Origin: Planctomycetota bacterium
GTDB lineage: Bacteria > Planctomycetota > UBA1135
DNA: 7,173 nt
Assembly: GCA_027623585.1 (NCBI GenBank)
Contig: JAQBVK010000125.1
Location: 1 to 7,173 of the forward strand
Direction: 5' to 3'
Shown here: positions 1 through 5,200 of the stretch, piece by piece
Position numbering within the stretch: the stretch's first letter is position 1
How the letters are laid out: the number at the start of each line of letters is the position of its first letter
Program-made: the position numbers and the translations under genes
Notes under the pieces: generated by a model
The model's database searches: none
What the model was told of the DNA's origin: nothing
What the model saw: only the letters and a program-made list of their open reading frames with translations

Positions 1-71
1 GGGGTAGAGTCGGCCGCCGCTTCCGCCACGAGGCGCAGGCCACGCACCTCCAGCAGAGGACTCGCACTCAC
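1..71 (-). CDS. Probable ABC transporter ATP-binding protein, N-terminus only
   Basis: Only the first 23 codons are in the window, read leftward from a GTG at 71-69. The peptide begins VSASPLLEVRGLRLVAEA. The 'LLEVRGLRL' stretch is the usual first beta strand of ABC ATPases of the OppD/DppD type, ahead of the Walker A motif, which lies outside the window. The gene is divergent from a binding-protein/permease operon that has no ATPase of its own, which fits it being the ATP-hydrolysing subunit (or a fused OppD-OppF pair) of the same importer. A TAGAAT box ends 7 nt before the GTG and no separate ribosome-binding site is visible, so the mRNA may be leaderless. No Walker motif is seen, so the family call rests on the N-terminal pattern and the context. 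Confidence 0.6.
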   Translation of the reverse strand, partial: MSASPLLEVRGLRLVAEAAADST

Positions 72-78
72 CTCAGCG

Positions 79-84
79 ATTCTA
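79..84 (-). promoter_or_regulatory. Candidate -10 box TAGAAT for the leftward ATPase gene (leaderless)
   Basis: On the minus strand the sequence reads CTAGAATCGCTGAG then GTG. TAGAAT matches TATAAT at five of six bases and ends 7 nt before the start codon. Transcription would therefore begin at or within a base or two of the GTG. I see no convincing -35 hexamer. The same octamer, CTAGAATC, precedes coaD. Promoter function is inferred from base match and spacing. Confidence 0.55.
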
Positions 85-96
85 GAAACCCGCGCA

Positions 97-104
97 CCCC
101 CCCC
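97..104. repeat. C8 homopolymer in the divergent promoter region
   Basis: There are eight consecutive C residues (G8 on the minus strand). They lie between the TAGAAT box of the leftward gene (79-84) and the TATGCT box of the rightward gene (107-112), in the -10/-35 spacer region of both proposed promoters. Runs of this length can slip during replication and change promoter spacing, but there is no evidence here that this one varies. Confidence 0.5.
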
Positions 105-106
105 GC

Positions 107-112
107 TATGCT
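107..112 (+). promoter_or_regulatory. Candidate -10 box TATGCT for the binding-protein operon (leaderless)
   Basis: TATGCT fits the TANNNT pattern and ends exactly 6 nt (TCGAGC) before the GTG at 119. That spacing places the transcription start on the start codon itself. There is no Shine-Dalgarno sequence in front of the GTG, which agrees with a leaderless transcript. The -35 position (about 84-89) abuts the TAGAAT box of the opposing promoter, so the two may compete for polymerase. TATGCT matches TATAAT at only four of six bases. Confidence 0.45.
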
Positions 113-118
113 TCGAGC

Positions 119-1624
119 GTGCGCCGCGCGCTCGCGATTCTGGCGCTGGCGGTCGTGGCCGCCTGCGCTCCGCCGCGCGCCGAACTGGTGATCCTGAACG
201 GCGGCGATGCCGCCCTGCTCGACCCGCAGTTGGGCAGCAGCACGGCGGAGGCGCGCATCGCGGTCGCCCTGCACGCGGGCCTGACCCGGCTCTCGGCGGA
301 CGGCGCCACGCCCCTACCGGACCTCGCCGAGTCCTGGGAGCATGATGCCGTAGGGCGTGAGTGGAGTTTCCTGCTCCGCGCTGGACTGCGTTGGTCGGAC
401 GGCTCGGCCTTGCGCGCCGCCGACATCCTCGCTTCTTGGGAGCGGCTCATCGATCCGGCAACGGCCGCGCCCTATCGCAATTGGCTCGCGAACGCCCACT
501 TCGAAGCGAGCGCGGACGCTGCGGGGCGCGAGCGGATTCACGTGCGCTTCACCGAAGCGAAACCTCAGTTCGCGGAACTCACGGCCTTGTGGCCGCTGGC
601 GCCGGTGCCGGCCGCGCAGCGCGCGCTGCCGCCAGGCTCGCAAGCCGACCCCTTCGTGAGCAGCGGTCCGTACCGACTGCGCTTCCGCCGCGTCCGAGAT
701 CGCGTGCGCGTGGAGCCTAATCCGCACTACTGGGACGCGCAGCGCCTGCACTTCGGCGTGCTCGATTTTCTCGCGGTGGAGTCGCCCTTCACGGCGCTCA
801 ATCTGTTTTTGGCTGGCGAGGCCGACTACGCGCCGCAGGTGCCGCGGCTCGCCGCACCACGACTGCGTGAGGAGCATGCGGACGCTTTTCACCCCACGCC
901 GCAGTTCGCCGCGATCTTTCTGCGCTTCAATCTGCGCGACGCACAACTTCGCGATCCAGACCTGCGCCTGGCGCTGGCGCGCGCGATCGATCGAGCGGCG
1001 CTGGCTGCCGCGCTGGGTGGACTGCGCGAAGCGGCGAGCGGATTGGTTCCTCCCCTGCTTGACGGCTGGGAGCCGCGCATGGATCCGCTGCAATACGACC
1101 CGGCGGCGGCGCGCGGGCATCTGGCCGCGTGGCGGGCGCGCGGCGGCGTCGCGACCCCTGAACTCTTGGTGCCTTCGAGCGAACTCGGCCGGGATCTCGC
1201 CGCCGTGCTGCGTGAGCAGTGGCGCACGACGCTCGGTCTCGAAGTGAGGGTGCTCGGATTGGAAGGGCGCGAGGCGCGCGCCGCCGAACGCGCCGGTGAG
1301 TACCAACTCTCGCGTTCGTCCTGGGTCGGCGACTACCTCGACCCGGAAACCTTCCTCGCGATCTTCCGCTCCGGCGATCCCAACAATCGCACCGGCTTCG
1401 CCGACGCCGAGTACGACGCAATGCTGGATGCCGCCGCCGCCGCGCCCGACTCGGCGGCGCGCTTCGCCTTGCTCGCGCGTGCGGAAGAGCGATTGCTGAG
1501 CAGCGCCGCGATTCTTCCCTTGCTGGTGGACGCAAACCAGGAGTTGGTGGCGCCGCGGCTCACCGGATTCGTTCCCAATCCGCGCGGCTACGTGGATTGG
1601 AGCGCCTTGGGGTCGCGGCCGTGA
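119..1624 (+). CDS. Lipoprotein peptide-binding protein of an ABC importer (OppA/DppA family, SBP_bac_5)
   Basis: This 501-residue extracytoplasmic solute-binding protein should capture oligopeptides or dipeptides and hand them to the two permeases encoded next. Residues 1-15 form a short signal peptide (RR, then a hydrophobic run) ending in a lipobox V-A-A-C with the lipidated Cys at 16. Hallmarks of family 5 binding proteins follow: LDPQ near residue 37, the stretch LAESWEHDAVGREWSFLLRAG, then W92-S93-D94-G95, and SSWVGDYLDPETFL with W402-G404-D405-Y406 near the C-terminal lobe. This late motif resembles OppA of oligopeptide systems. The length is typical (500-550). The GTG at 119 is the only plausible start: no in-frame ATG/GTG/TTG lies upstream, it gives a full signal peptide, and a TANNNT box sits 6 nt before it. 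The stop overlaps the next start as GTGA. The family call is firm, but peptide specificity cannot be read from sequence. Confidence 0.93.
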   Translation: MRRALAILALAVVAACAPPRAELVILNGGDAALLDPQLGSSTAEARIAVALHAGLTRLSADGATPLPDLAESWEHDAVGREWSFLLRAGLRWSDGSALRAADILASWERLIDPATAAPYRNWLANAHFEASADAAGRERIHVRFTEAKPQFAELTALWPLAPVPAAQRALPPGSQADPFVSSGPYRLRFRRVRDRVRVEPNPHYWDAQRLHFGVLDFLAVESPFTALNLFLAGEADYAPQVPRLAAPRLREEHADAFHPTPQFAAIFLRFNLRDAQLRDPDLRLALARAIDRAALAAALGGLREAASGLVPPLLDGWEPRMDPLQYDPAAARGHLAAWRARGGVATPELLVPSSELGRDLAAVLREQWRTTLGLEVRVLGLEGREARAAERAGEYQLSRSSWVGDYLDPETFLAIFRSGDPNNRTGFADAEYDAMLDAAAAAPDSAARFALLARAEERLLSSAAILPLLVDANQELVAPRLTGFVPNPRGYVDWSALGSRP

Positions 1625-2541
1625 ACGCGCCGCGCCTGTTGCGCCGTTTGGTCGCGCTATTGGTGACGGTGCTGATCGTGCACGCGGCAGCATTTCTGCT
1701 GGTGCGCGGCACCCGCGGCGGGCCCTTCGACGGCGAGCGAGAACTGCACCCTGAAGTGCGCGCCGCCCTCGATGCCCGCTTCGGCCTCGATCGTCCGCTG
1801 GTCGAACAGTACTGGTCCGCGCTCAGCGGTCTGCTGCGCGGCGACTTCGGTCCTTCCCTTCGCTATCGAGACACGCCGGTCAAGCAGATCCTCGCCGACG
1901 CGCTGCCGGTTTCGCTCGGCATCGGCGGCGGCGCCTTGTTGCTCGCGCTCCTGCTCGGCGTCCCTCTCGGGCTGTGGGCAGCACGTCGCGGAGGTTGGGC
2001 GGAAGCCGCTGCGCTCGGCGCCGGCACCGCGCTACTCGCCGTGCCCGGATTCGTGCTGGCAGGCGTCTTGGTGCTGATCTTCTCTTTCCGTCTCGGTTGG
2101 TTGCCACCCGCTGGCCTCGGTGGGCTCCGCCATGCGCTACTGCCCTGCTTAAGCCTCGGGCTGCCGCTCGCCGCGCAGGTGCTGCGCCTGGTCCACGCTT
2201 CCGCGCGTGAGATCCTCGGCGGACCCGCGGTCCGCGCTGCGCGCGCGCGCGGACTCAGCGATGGCCACATCCTGCGCCGGCACGTGCTCCGGCCCGCGCT
2301 GGTCCCGGCCGCAGCTTTCCTCGGACCCGCGGCTGCCGCGGCGCTCACGGGTTCGTTGGTGGTCGAGCAGGTTTTCGGCCTGCCGGGACTCGGGACGCAC
2401 TTCGTCCAAGCCGCGCTGCATCGCGACTACACGCTCGCGCTCGGCGCCACGGTTCTGTTCACGGCGCTGCTCGGACTATGCACCTTGGCCGCCGATCTGT
2501 TGATCGCAAAACTCGATCCACGCGCGGAGGGGCTCTCCTGA
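1621..2541 (+). CDS. oppB: Peptide ABC transporter permease, OppB/DppB type
   Basis: This is a 306-residue inner-membrane permease, one half of the transmembrane channel. I chose GTG at 1621, which overlaps the upstream stop as GTGA and gives the usual N-terminus (basic LLRR, then the first membrane helix at about residues 10-28). An in-frame ATG at 1597 would add eight residues and a longer overlap. The OppB signature G33-G-P-F-D-G-E-R40 follows helix 1, then the FGLDRPLVEQY and LLRGDFGPS motifs. The cytoplasmic EAA-type loop that docks on the ATPase is at about 204-225, with its conserved Gly at 211 (ARARGLS, then RHVLRPALVP). GSLVVEQVFGLPGLG lies near the end, and the protein closes with D-P-R as in the family. 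Several further hydrophobic helices are evident. It is second in a tightly coupled operon, and the family assignment is secure. Confidence 0.94.
   Translation: MNAPRLLRRLVALLVTVLIVHAAAFLLVRGTRGGPFDGERELHPEVRAALDARFGLDRPLVEQYWSALSGLLRGDFGPSLRYRDTPVKQILADALPVSLGIGGGALLLALLLGVPLGLWAARRGGWAEAAALGAGTALLAVPGFVLAGVLVLIFSFRLGWLPPAGLGGLRHALLPCLSLGLPLAAQVLRLVHASAREILGGPAVRAARARGLSDGHILRRHVLRPALVPAAAFLGPAAAAALTGSLVVEQVFGLPGLGTHFVQAALHRDYTLALGATVLFTALLGLCTLAADLLIAKLDPRAEGLS
2526..2532 (+). promoter_or_regulatory. Strong Shine-Dalgarno GGAGGGG that decides the oppC start
   Basis: GGAGG at 2526-2530 (extended by GG) lies inside the end of oppB. It sits 7 nt before a CTG codon at 2538 that overlaps the oppB stop (CTGA). 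The spacing to the next ATG of that frame (2571) would be 40 nt, far too long. This is the clearest ribosome-binding site in the operon and is the main reason for placing the oppC start at CTG. Confidence 0.6.
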
Positions 2542-3389
2542 TCCCCCCTCCTCGCCGAGCCTGGCCGCGGATGCTCGCGTTGACTTGGCTGCTGCTGCTC
2601 GCCGCGGCGGCTTGGACCGCGCCCTGGCTGCCCTTGCCGGATCCGGCGGCGATGAATGCAGAGGCGCGGCTTGCGCCACCGGCGTGGAGCGCGGCGCCGC
2701 TGCTCGGCACCGATCCGCTCGGGCGAGATCTGCTCGCGCGCGCGCTCGCGGGCGCGCGCGTGTCCCTGCTGGTCGGCGTGCTCGGCGCACTGGTGGCGCT
2801 TGCGGTTGGCGTGCCCTACGGAGCCTTCGCAGCTCAACTCGGCGGACGCGGGGAGCGATTCATGATGCGCGCGGCGGATGCCTTGGAGAGCGTGCCGATG
2901 GTGGTCTTCTTGTTGTTCCTACTCGCCCTGCTGCAGGAATATCGCGCGGAAATGGCCGTGCTCGGTTTCGGCCGCCTGCACGTGTTCTTCCTCGCGGTCG
3001 GACTCCTGTTCTGGCTGCCCGCTGCGCGCGTTGCCCGCGCCGAAACGCTGCGTCTGCGCGGTCAAGCCTTCATCCTCGCCGCACAAGCCGGCGGCGCCGG
3101 GCGCGCGCGCGTGTTGTTCCGCCATCTGCTCCCGAATCTCGCGCCGGTGGCCGGCAGCTTGCTGATGCTCACGCTGCCGCGCGTGGTCTTGATGGAAGCT
3201 TTTCTTTCCTTCTTGGGCCTGGGCGTCGAGGCGCCCGCCGTGTCTTGGGGCATCCTCGCCGCCGACGGCCTCGCCGCGCTGAATCCGCTGGTGGATTGCT
3301 GGTGGATCCTGCTGGTGCCTTCCGCGTTCCTGGTGCTCACACTGTGGGCGCTCGACGTCCTCGCGCGCTCACTCGCAGGGAAGCAATGA
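2538..3389 (+). CDS. oppC: Peptide ABC transporter permease, OppC/DppC type (possible CTG start)
   Basis: This is the second permease subunit, 283 residues if translation begins at CTG 2538, or 272 if at ATG 2571. Numbering here is from the CTG. A short basic N-terminus (PPPRRAWPR) leads into helix 1 (WLLLLAAAAW), and the ATG start would remove that positive segment. Family signatures are clear: L56-G-T-D-P-L-G-R-D64 after helix 1, ARVSLLVGVLGALVALAVGVP, the EAA-type loop at about 179-200 (ILAAQAGGAG, then FRHLLPN), and S224-F-L-G-L-G-V230 followed by SWG and WW. The C-terminus is unusual. OppC proteins normally end with a GD-LRD-LDP segment, whereas this one ends ALDVLARSLAGKQ. Transmembrane pairing with OppB and energy from the divergent ATPase are inferred from family knowledge. 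The stop overlaps the next start as ATGA. Confidence 0.9.
   Translation: MIPPPRRAWPRMLALTWLLLLAAAAWTAPWLPLPDPAAMNAEARLAPPAWSAAPLLGTDPLGRDLLARALAGARVSLLVGVLGALVALAVGVPYGAFAAQLGGRGERFMMRAADALESVPMVVFLLFLLALLQEYRAEMAVLGFGRLHVFFLAVGLLFWLPAARVARAETLRLRGQAFILAAQAGGAGRARVLFRHLLPNLAPVAGSLLMLTLPRVVLMEAFLSFLGLGVEAPAVSWGILAADGLAALNPLVDCWWILLVPSAFLVLTLWALDVLARSLAGKQ
3377..3381 (+). promoter_or_regulatory. Shine-Dalgarno AGGGA for the DMT transporter gene
   Basis: AGGGA lies inside the end of oppC, 4 nt before the ATG at 3386, which itself overlaps the oppC stop as ATGA. It supports the ATG at 3386 over the much longer open frame that runs upstream through oppC. Confidence 0.5.
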
Positions 3390-4261
3390 GCCGTTCACGC
3401 CTGCTCTGCCTGACTGCGTTGGCCATGGCCGCCTTCGCCGGCAATTCCTTGCTGTGCCGCGTCGCGTTGCGCGGATCCGCGCTGGATGCTGCGCACTTCA
3501 CGAGTCTGCGCCTAGCTTCCGGCGCGATCACCCTGGCGGTGTTGGCTCAGAGTCGGCGCGGTGCGCGACAAGGTGTTGGAAACTGGCTGTCCGCGCTCGC
3601 GTTGTTCGCCTATGCCGCAGGCTTCTCACTCGCCTATCGAAGCCTCTCGGCAGGAACCGGCGCGCTGCTGCTGTTCGGCGCCGTGCAAGCCACGATGATC
3701 GGACAGGGCGTCCGTCGCGGTGAGCGTTTGAGCGGGCGTCAGTGCGTCGGCCTGCTGCTCGCGCTCGGCGGACTGATCGCGCTGTTGCTGCCGGGCCTCA
3801 CCGCGCCGCCTCTCGTTGGATCCCTGTGGATGCTGGGCGCGGGTTTCGCATGGGGCGTCTACTCCTTGCGCGGACGCGGCGCCGGCGATCCCGTACGCGT
3901 CACCGCAGGAAACTTCTTGCGCGCGACGCCGTTGGCTCTGCTTTGGAGTCTCTGGAATGGGGCAGGTTCCGCGTGGGACGGGCTCGGAATCGGCTACGCG
4001 ATCGCTTCGGGAGCCTTGGCTTCCGGCGTGGGCTACGCGATCTGGTACTCGGCGCTGCCGAGCCTCCGCGCGACTTCGGCCGCGACCGTGCAACTCAGCG
4101 TGCCGGTCTTGGCAGCGCTCGGCGGGGTCGTGTTCCTCGGCGAAGGACTCACGCAGCGCCTGATGCTGGCTTCGGTCACGATCCTTGGAGGGATCGCATT
4201 GGTCTTGGTGAAGGATTTCCCACCCCGCGGCGCGCCCTCGGCGCCGCTGCCGCGCGGCTGA
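3386..4261 (+). CDS. EamA/DMT-superfamily membrane transporter
   Basis: This is a 291-residue protein that is hydrophobic throughout, with about ten predicted membrane segments arranged as two EamA repeats (roughly residues 6-126 and 135-284). The first repeat holds the typical 'AGNSLLCRVALRG' and 'LRLASGAITL' stretches, and its end has GLLLALGGLIALLLPG. The second repeat ends with the characteristic run SVPVLAALGGVVFLGEGL, then a last helix ILGGIALVLV. The family includes exporters of amino acids and other metabolites (YdcZ/RhaT/EamA relatives), but substrate cannot be read here. The frame stays open for 267 codons upstream, yet that stretch is an arginine-rich shadow of oppC. The ATGA overlap and AGGGA site fix the start at 3386. 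It is the last gene of the opp-like operon, so a role linked to peptide use, such as export of surplus amino acids, is an inference. It converges on ridA with a 15-bp gap and no clear terminator. Confidence 0.9.
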   Translation: MSRSRLLCLTALAMAAFAGNSLLCRVALRGSALDAAHFTSLRLASGAITLAVLAQSRRGARQGVGNWLSALALFAYAAGFSLAYRSLSAGTGALLLFGAVQATMIGQGVRRGERLSGRQCVGLLLALGGLIALLLPGLTAPPLVGSLWMLGAGFAWGVYSLRGRGAGDPVRVTAGNFLRATPLALLWSLWNGAGSAWDGLGIGYAIASGALASGVGYAIWYSALPSLRATSAATVQLSVPVLAALGGVVFLGEGLTQRLMLASVTILGGIALVLVKDFPPRGAPSAPLPRG

Positions 4262-4276
4262 GTCCGATTGATGGTC

Positions 4277-4657
4277 TCAGTCTGCCAACTGCGCGACGCA
4301 TTCGATCTCGACCAAGGCGGCCTTGGGAAGCCCGGCGGCTTGAATCGTGGAACGGGCCGGTTTGTGCGCGCCGAAGGCCTCGGCGTAGACCGCGTTCACT
4401 GCGACAAAATCCTTCATGTCGGCAAGAAACACGGTGGTCTTGATGACCTTCGCCAGACCGCTGCCTGAAGCCTCGAGCACCGCGCGCAGGTTCGCGAACA
4501 CTTGTTGCGCCTGCGCCGCAGCGTCGGTTCCGACCAGCACGCCGGTCTCCGGATCGAGCGCGATCTGTCCGCTGGTGAAAACAAAGCCGCCAGCGATCAA
4601 CGCCTGGCTGTAGGGTCCGATCGCGGCCGGAGCGTGGGAAGTGTGAACGGTACGCAT
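4277..4657 (-). CDS. ridA: RidA family 2-iminobutanoate/2-iminopropanoate deaminase
   Basis: This 126-residue cytosolic enzyme hydrolyses reactive enamines/imines (for example 2-aminoacrylate) released by PLP-dependent dehydratases, yielding 2-oxoacids and ammonia. Family features are complete: PAAIGPYSQA at 10-19, FTSGQIALDPETG at 27-39, KTTVFLADMKDF at 73-84, and P100-A-R102-S with the carboxylate-binding Arg102. Glu117 lies 15 residues later, the same spacing as the catalytic Arg105/Glu120 of E. coli RidA. The length matches the family (about 126-130), and a homotrimer is expected. The ATG at 4657 is 6 nt after the last base of the upstream coaD stop, with no good Shine-Dalgarno, so expression probably depends on translational coupling to coaD. 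Presence of the active-site Arg argues for true RidA rather than one of the inactive Rid subgroups. Confidence 0.96.
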   Translation of the reverse strand: MRTVHTSHAPAAIGPYSQALIAGGFVFTSGQIALDPETGVLVGTDAAAQAQQVFANLRAVLEASGSGLAKVIKTTVFLADMKDFVAVNAVYAEAFGAHKPARSTIQAAGLPKAALVEIECVAQLAD

Positions 4658-4662
4658 GAGAA

Positions 4663-5151
4663 TCAGTTCGTCCGGCGCAGGCGCGCAGTCAGCGCCGCGT
4701 GCACGCGCTCGGGCAGGAAGCGGCGCAGTTCGCCGCCGGCGGCGTAGACCTCCTTGATCAGCCGGCTCGAGAGGTAAGCATAGTCCTCGCTCGGCATGAT
4801 GAAGGCAGTGTCGACGTCGGGCGCGAGTTGCCGATTAGTCATCGCCATCTGGTATTCGTATTCGAAGTCGGTCACGGTGCGGATGCCGCGCAGAAGGATC
4901 GCGATGCCGCGCGCGCGCGCATGCTCCACCACCAGACCGCGGAAGTGCTCGACCTTGACCGGCATCGCGCCTGTCTCGGCGCGCAGAAACTCGAGTCGCT
5001 CCTCGACGCTGAACAAAGCCAGCTTGGAAGAGTTCTCCGCCACCGCCACTTCAACCGATCCGAACAGCGCGACGGCGCGCTGGATCAAGTCGAGATGACC
5101 GAGCGTGAGGGGGTCGAAACTCCCTGGGTAGAGCACGCGAGGCTCGATCAT
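4663..5151 (-). CDS. coaD: Phosphopantetheine adenylyltransferase
   Basis: This 162-residue cytosolic enzyme transfers AMP from ATP to 4'-phosphopantetheine, giving dephospho-CoA, the penultimate step of coenzyme A synthesis. The nucleotidyltransferase motif is intact: G10-S-F-D-P-L-T-L-G-H19, with T16-x-G18-H19 being the ATP-binding T/HxGH. Lys43 (SSK) and R88-G-I-R91 correspond to the substrate-binding Lys and Arg residues of the E. coli enzyme. The C-terminal ISS-type motif appears as L127-S-S-R-L-I-K133-E. The length is normal (about 160). The ATG at 5151 is preceded by TAGAAT with a 6-nt gap and no ribosome-binding site, consistent with a leaderless mRNA. The gene is followed 5 bp later by ridA in the same direction, and is divergent from comEC. 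The function is essential in most bacteria. Confidence 0.97.
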   Translation of the reverse strand: MIEPRVLYPGSFDPLTLGHLDLIQRAVALFGSVEVAVAENSSKLALFSVEERLEFLRAETGAMPVKVEHFRGLVVEHARARGIAILLRGIRTVTDFEYEYQMAMTNRQLAPDVDTAFIMPSEDYAYLSSRLIKEVYAAGGELRRFLPERVHAALTARLRRTN

Positions 5152-5157
5152 GCGCGG

Positions 5158-5163
5158 ATTCTA
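5158..5163 (-). promoter_or_regulatory. Candidate -10 box TAGAAT for coaD-ridA (leaderless)
   Basis: The minus strand reads CTAGAATCCGCGC then ATG. The TAGAAT hexamer (five of six consensus bases) ends 6 nt before the A of the coaD start codon, which places the expected transcription start on the ATG. The octamer CTAGAATC is identical to the one before the leftward ATPase gene at the left end of the window. No clear -35 is seen at the usual distance. Confidence 0.6.
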
Positions 5164-5180
5164 GGTCACCGCGACCGGTC
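5164..5180. promoter_or_regulatory. Inverted-repeat cluster between coaD and comEC
   Basis: Within the 49-bp divergent gap, GGTC-N5-GACC (5164-5176) is followed at once by GGTC. The last eight bases, GACCGGTC (5173-5180), form a perfect palindrome. The cluster lies just upstream of the coaD -10 box and could be an operator for either gene. Short palindromes are common in GC-rich DNA, so this is a weak call. I find no clear promoter or ribosome-binding site for comEC in this gap. Confidence 0.25.
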
Positions 5181-5200
5181 AGACGCGTGGTGTCGCATGG

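Noticed and set aside
108..110. ATG at 108 as start of the binding-protein gene
   Set aside because: It is out of frame by two bases with the coding region. The in-frame GTG at 119 gives the full lipoprotein signal peptide.
314..1693. Long antisense open frame (459 codons) across the binding-protein gene
   Set aside because: It is arginine-, glutamine- and alanine-rich with no recognisable domain. It is a GC-rich shadow of a gene with clear family motifs on the other strand.
2585..3385. Upstream extension of the DMT frame (267 codons) as a fused domain
   Set aside because: The composition is low-complexity Arg/Ala/Gly and it coincides with oppC in another frame. The ATGA overlap and the AGGGA site mark the true start at 3386.
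4249..4258. Palindrome GCCGCGCGGC at the end of the DMT gene as a terminator
   Set aside because: It has no loop and no T-run on either strand, and it lies within coding sequence of a GC-rich gene. The 15-bp convergent gap itself holds no hairpin.
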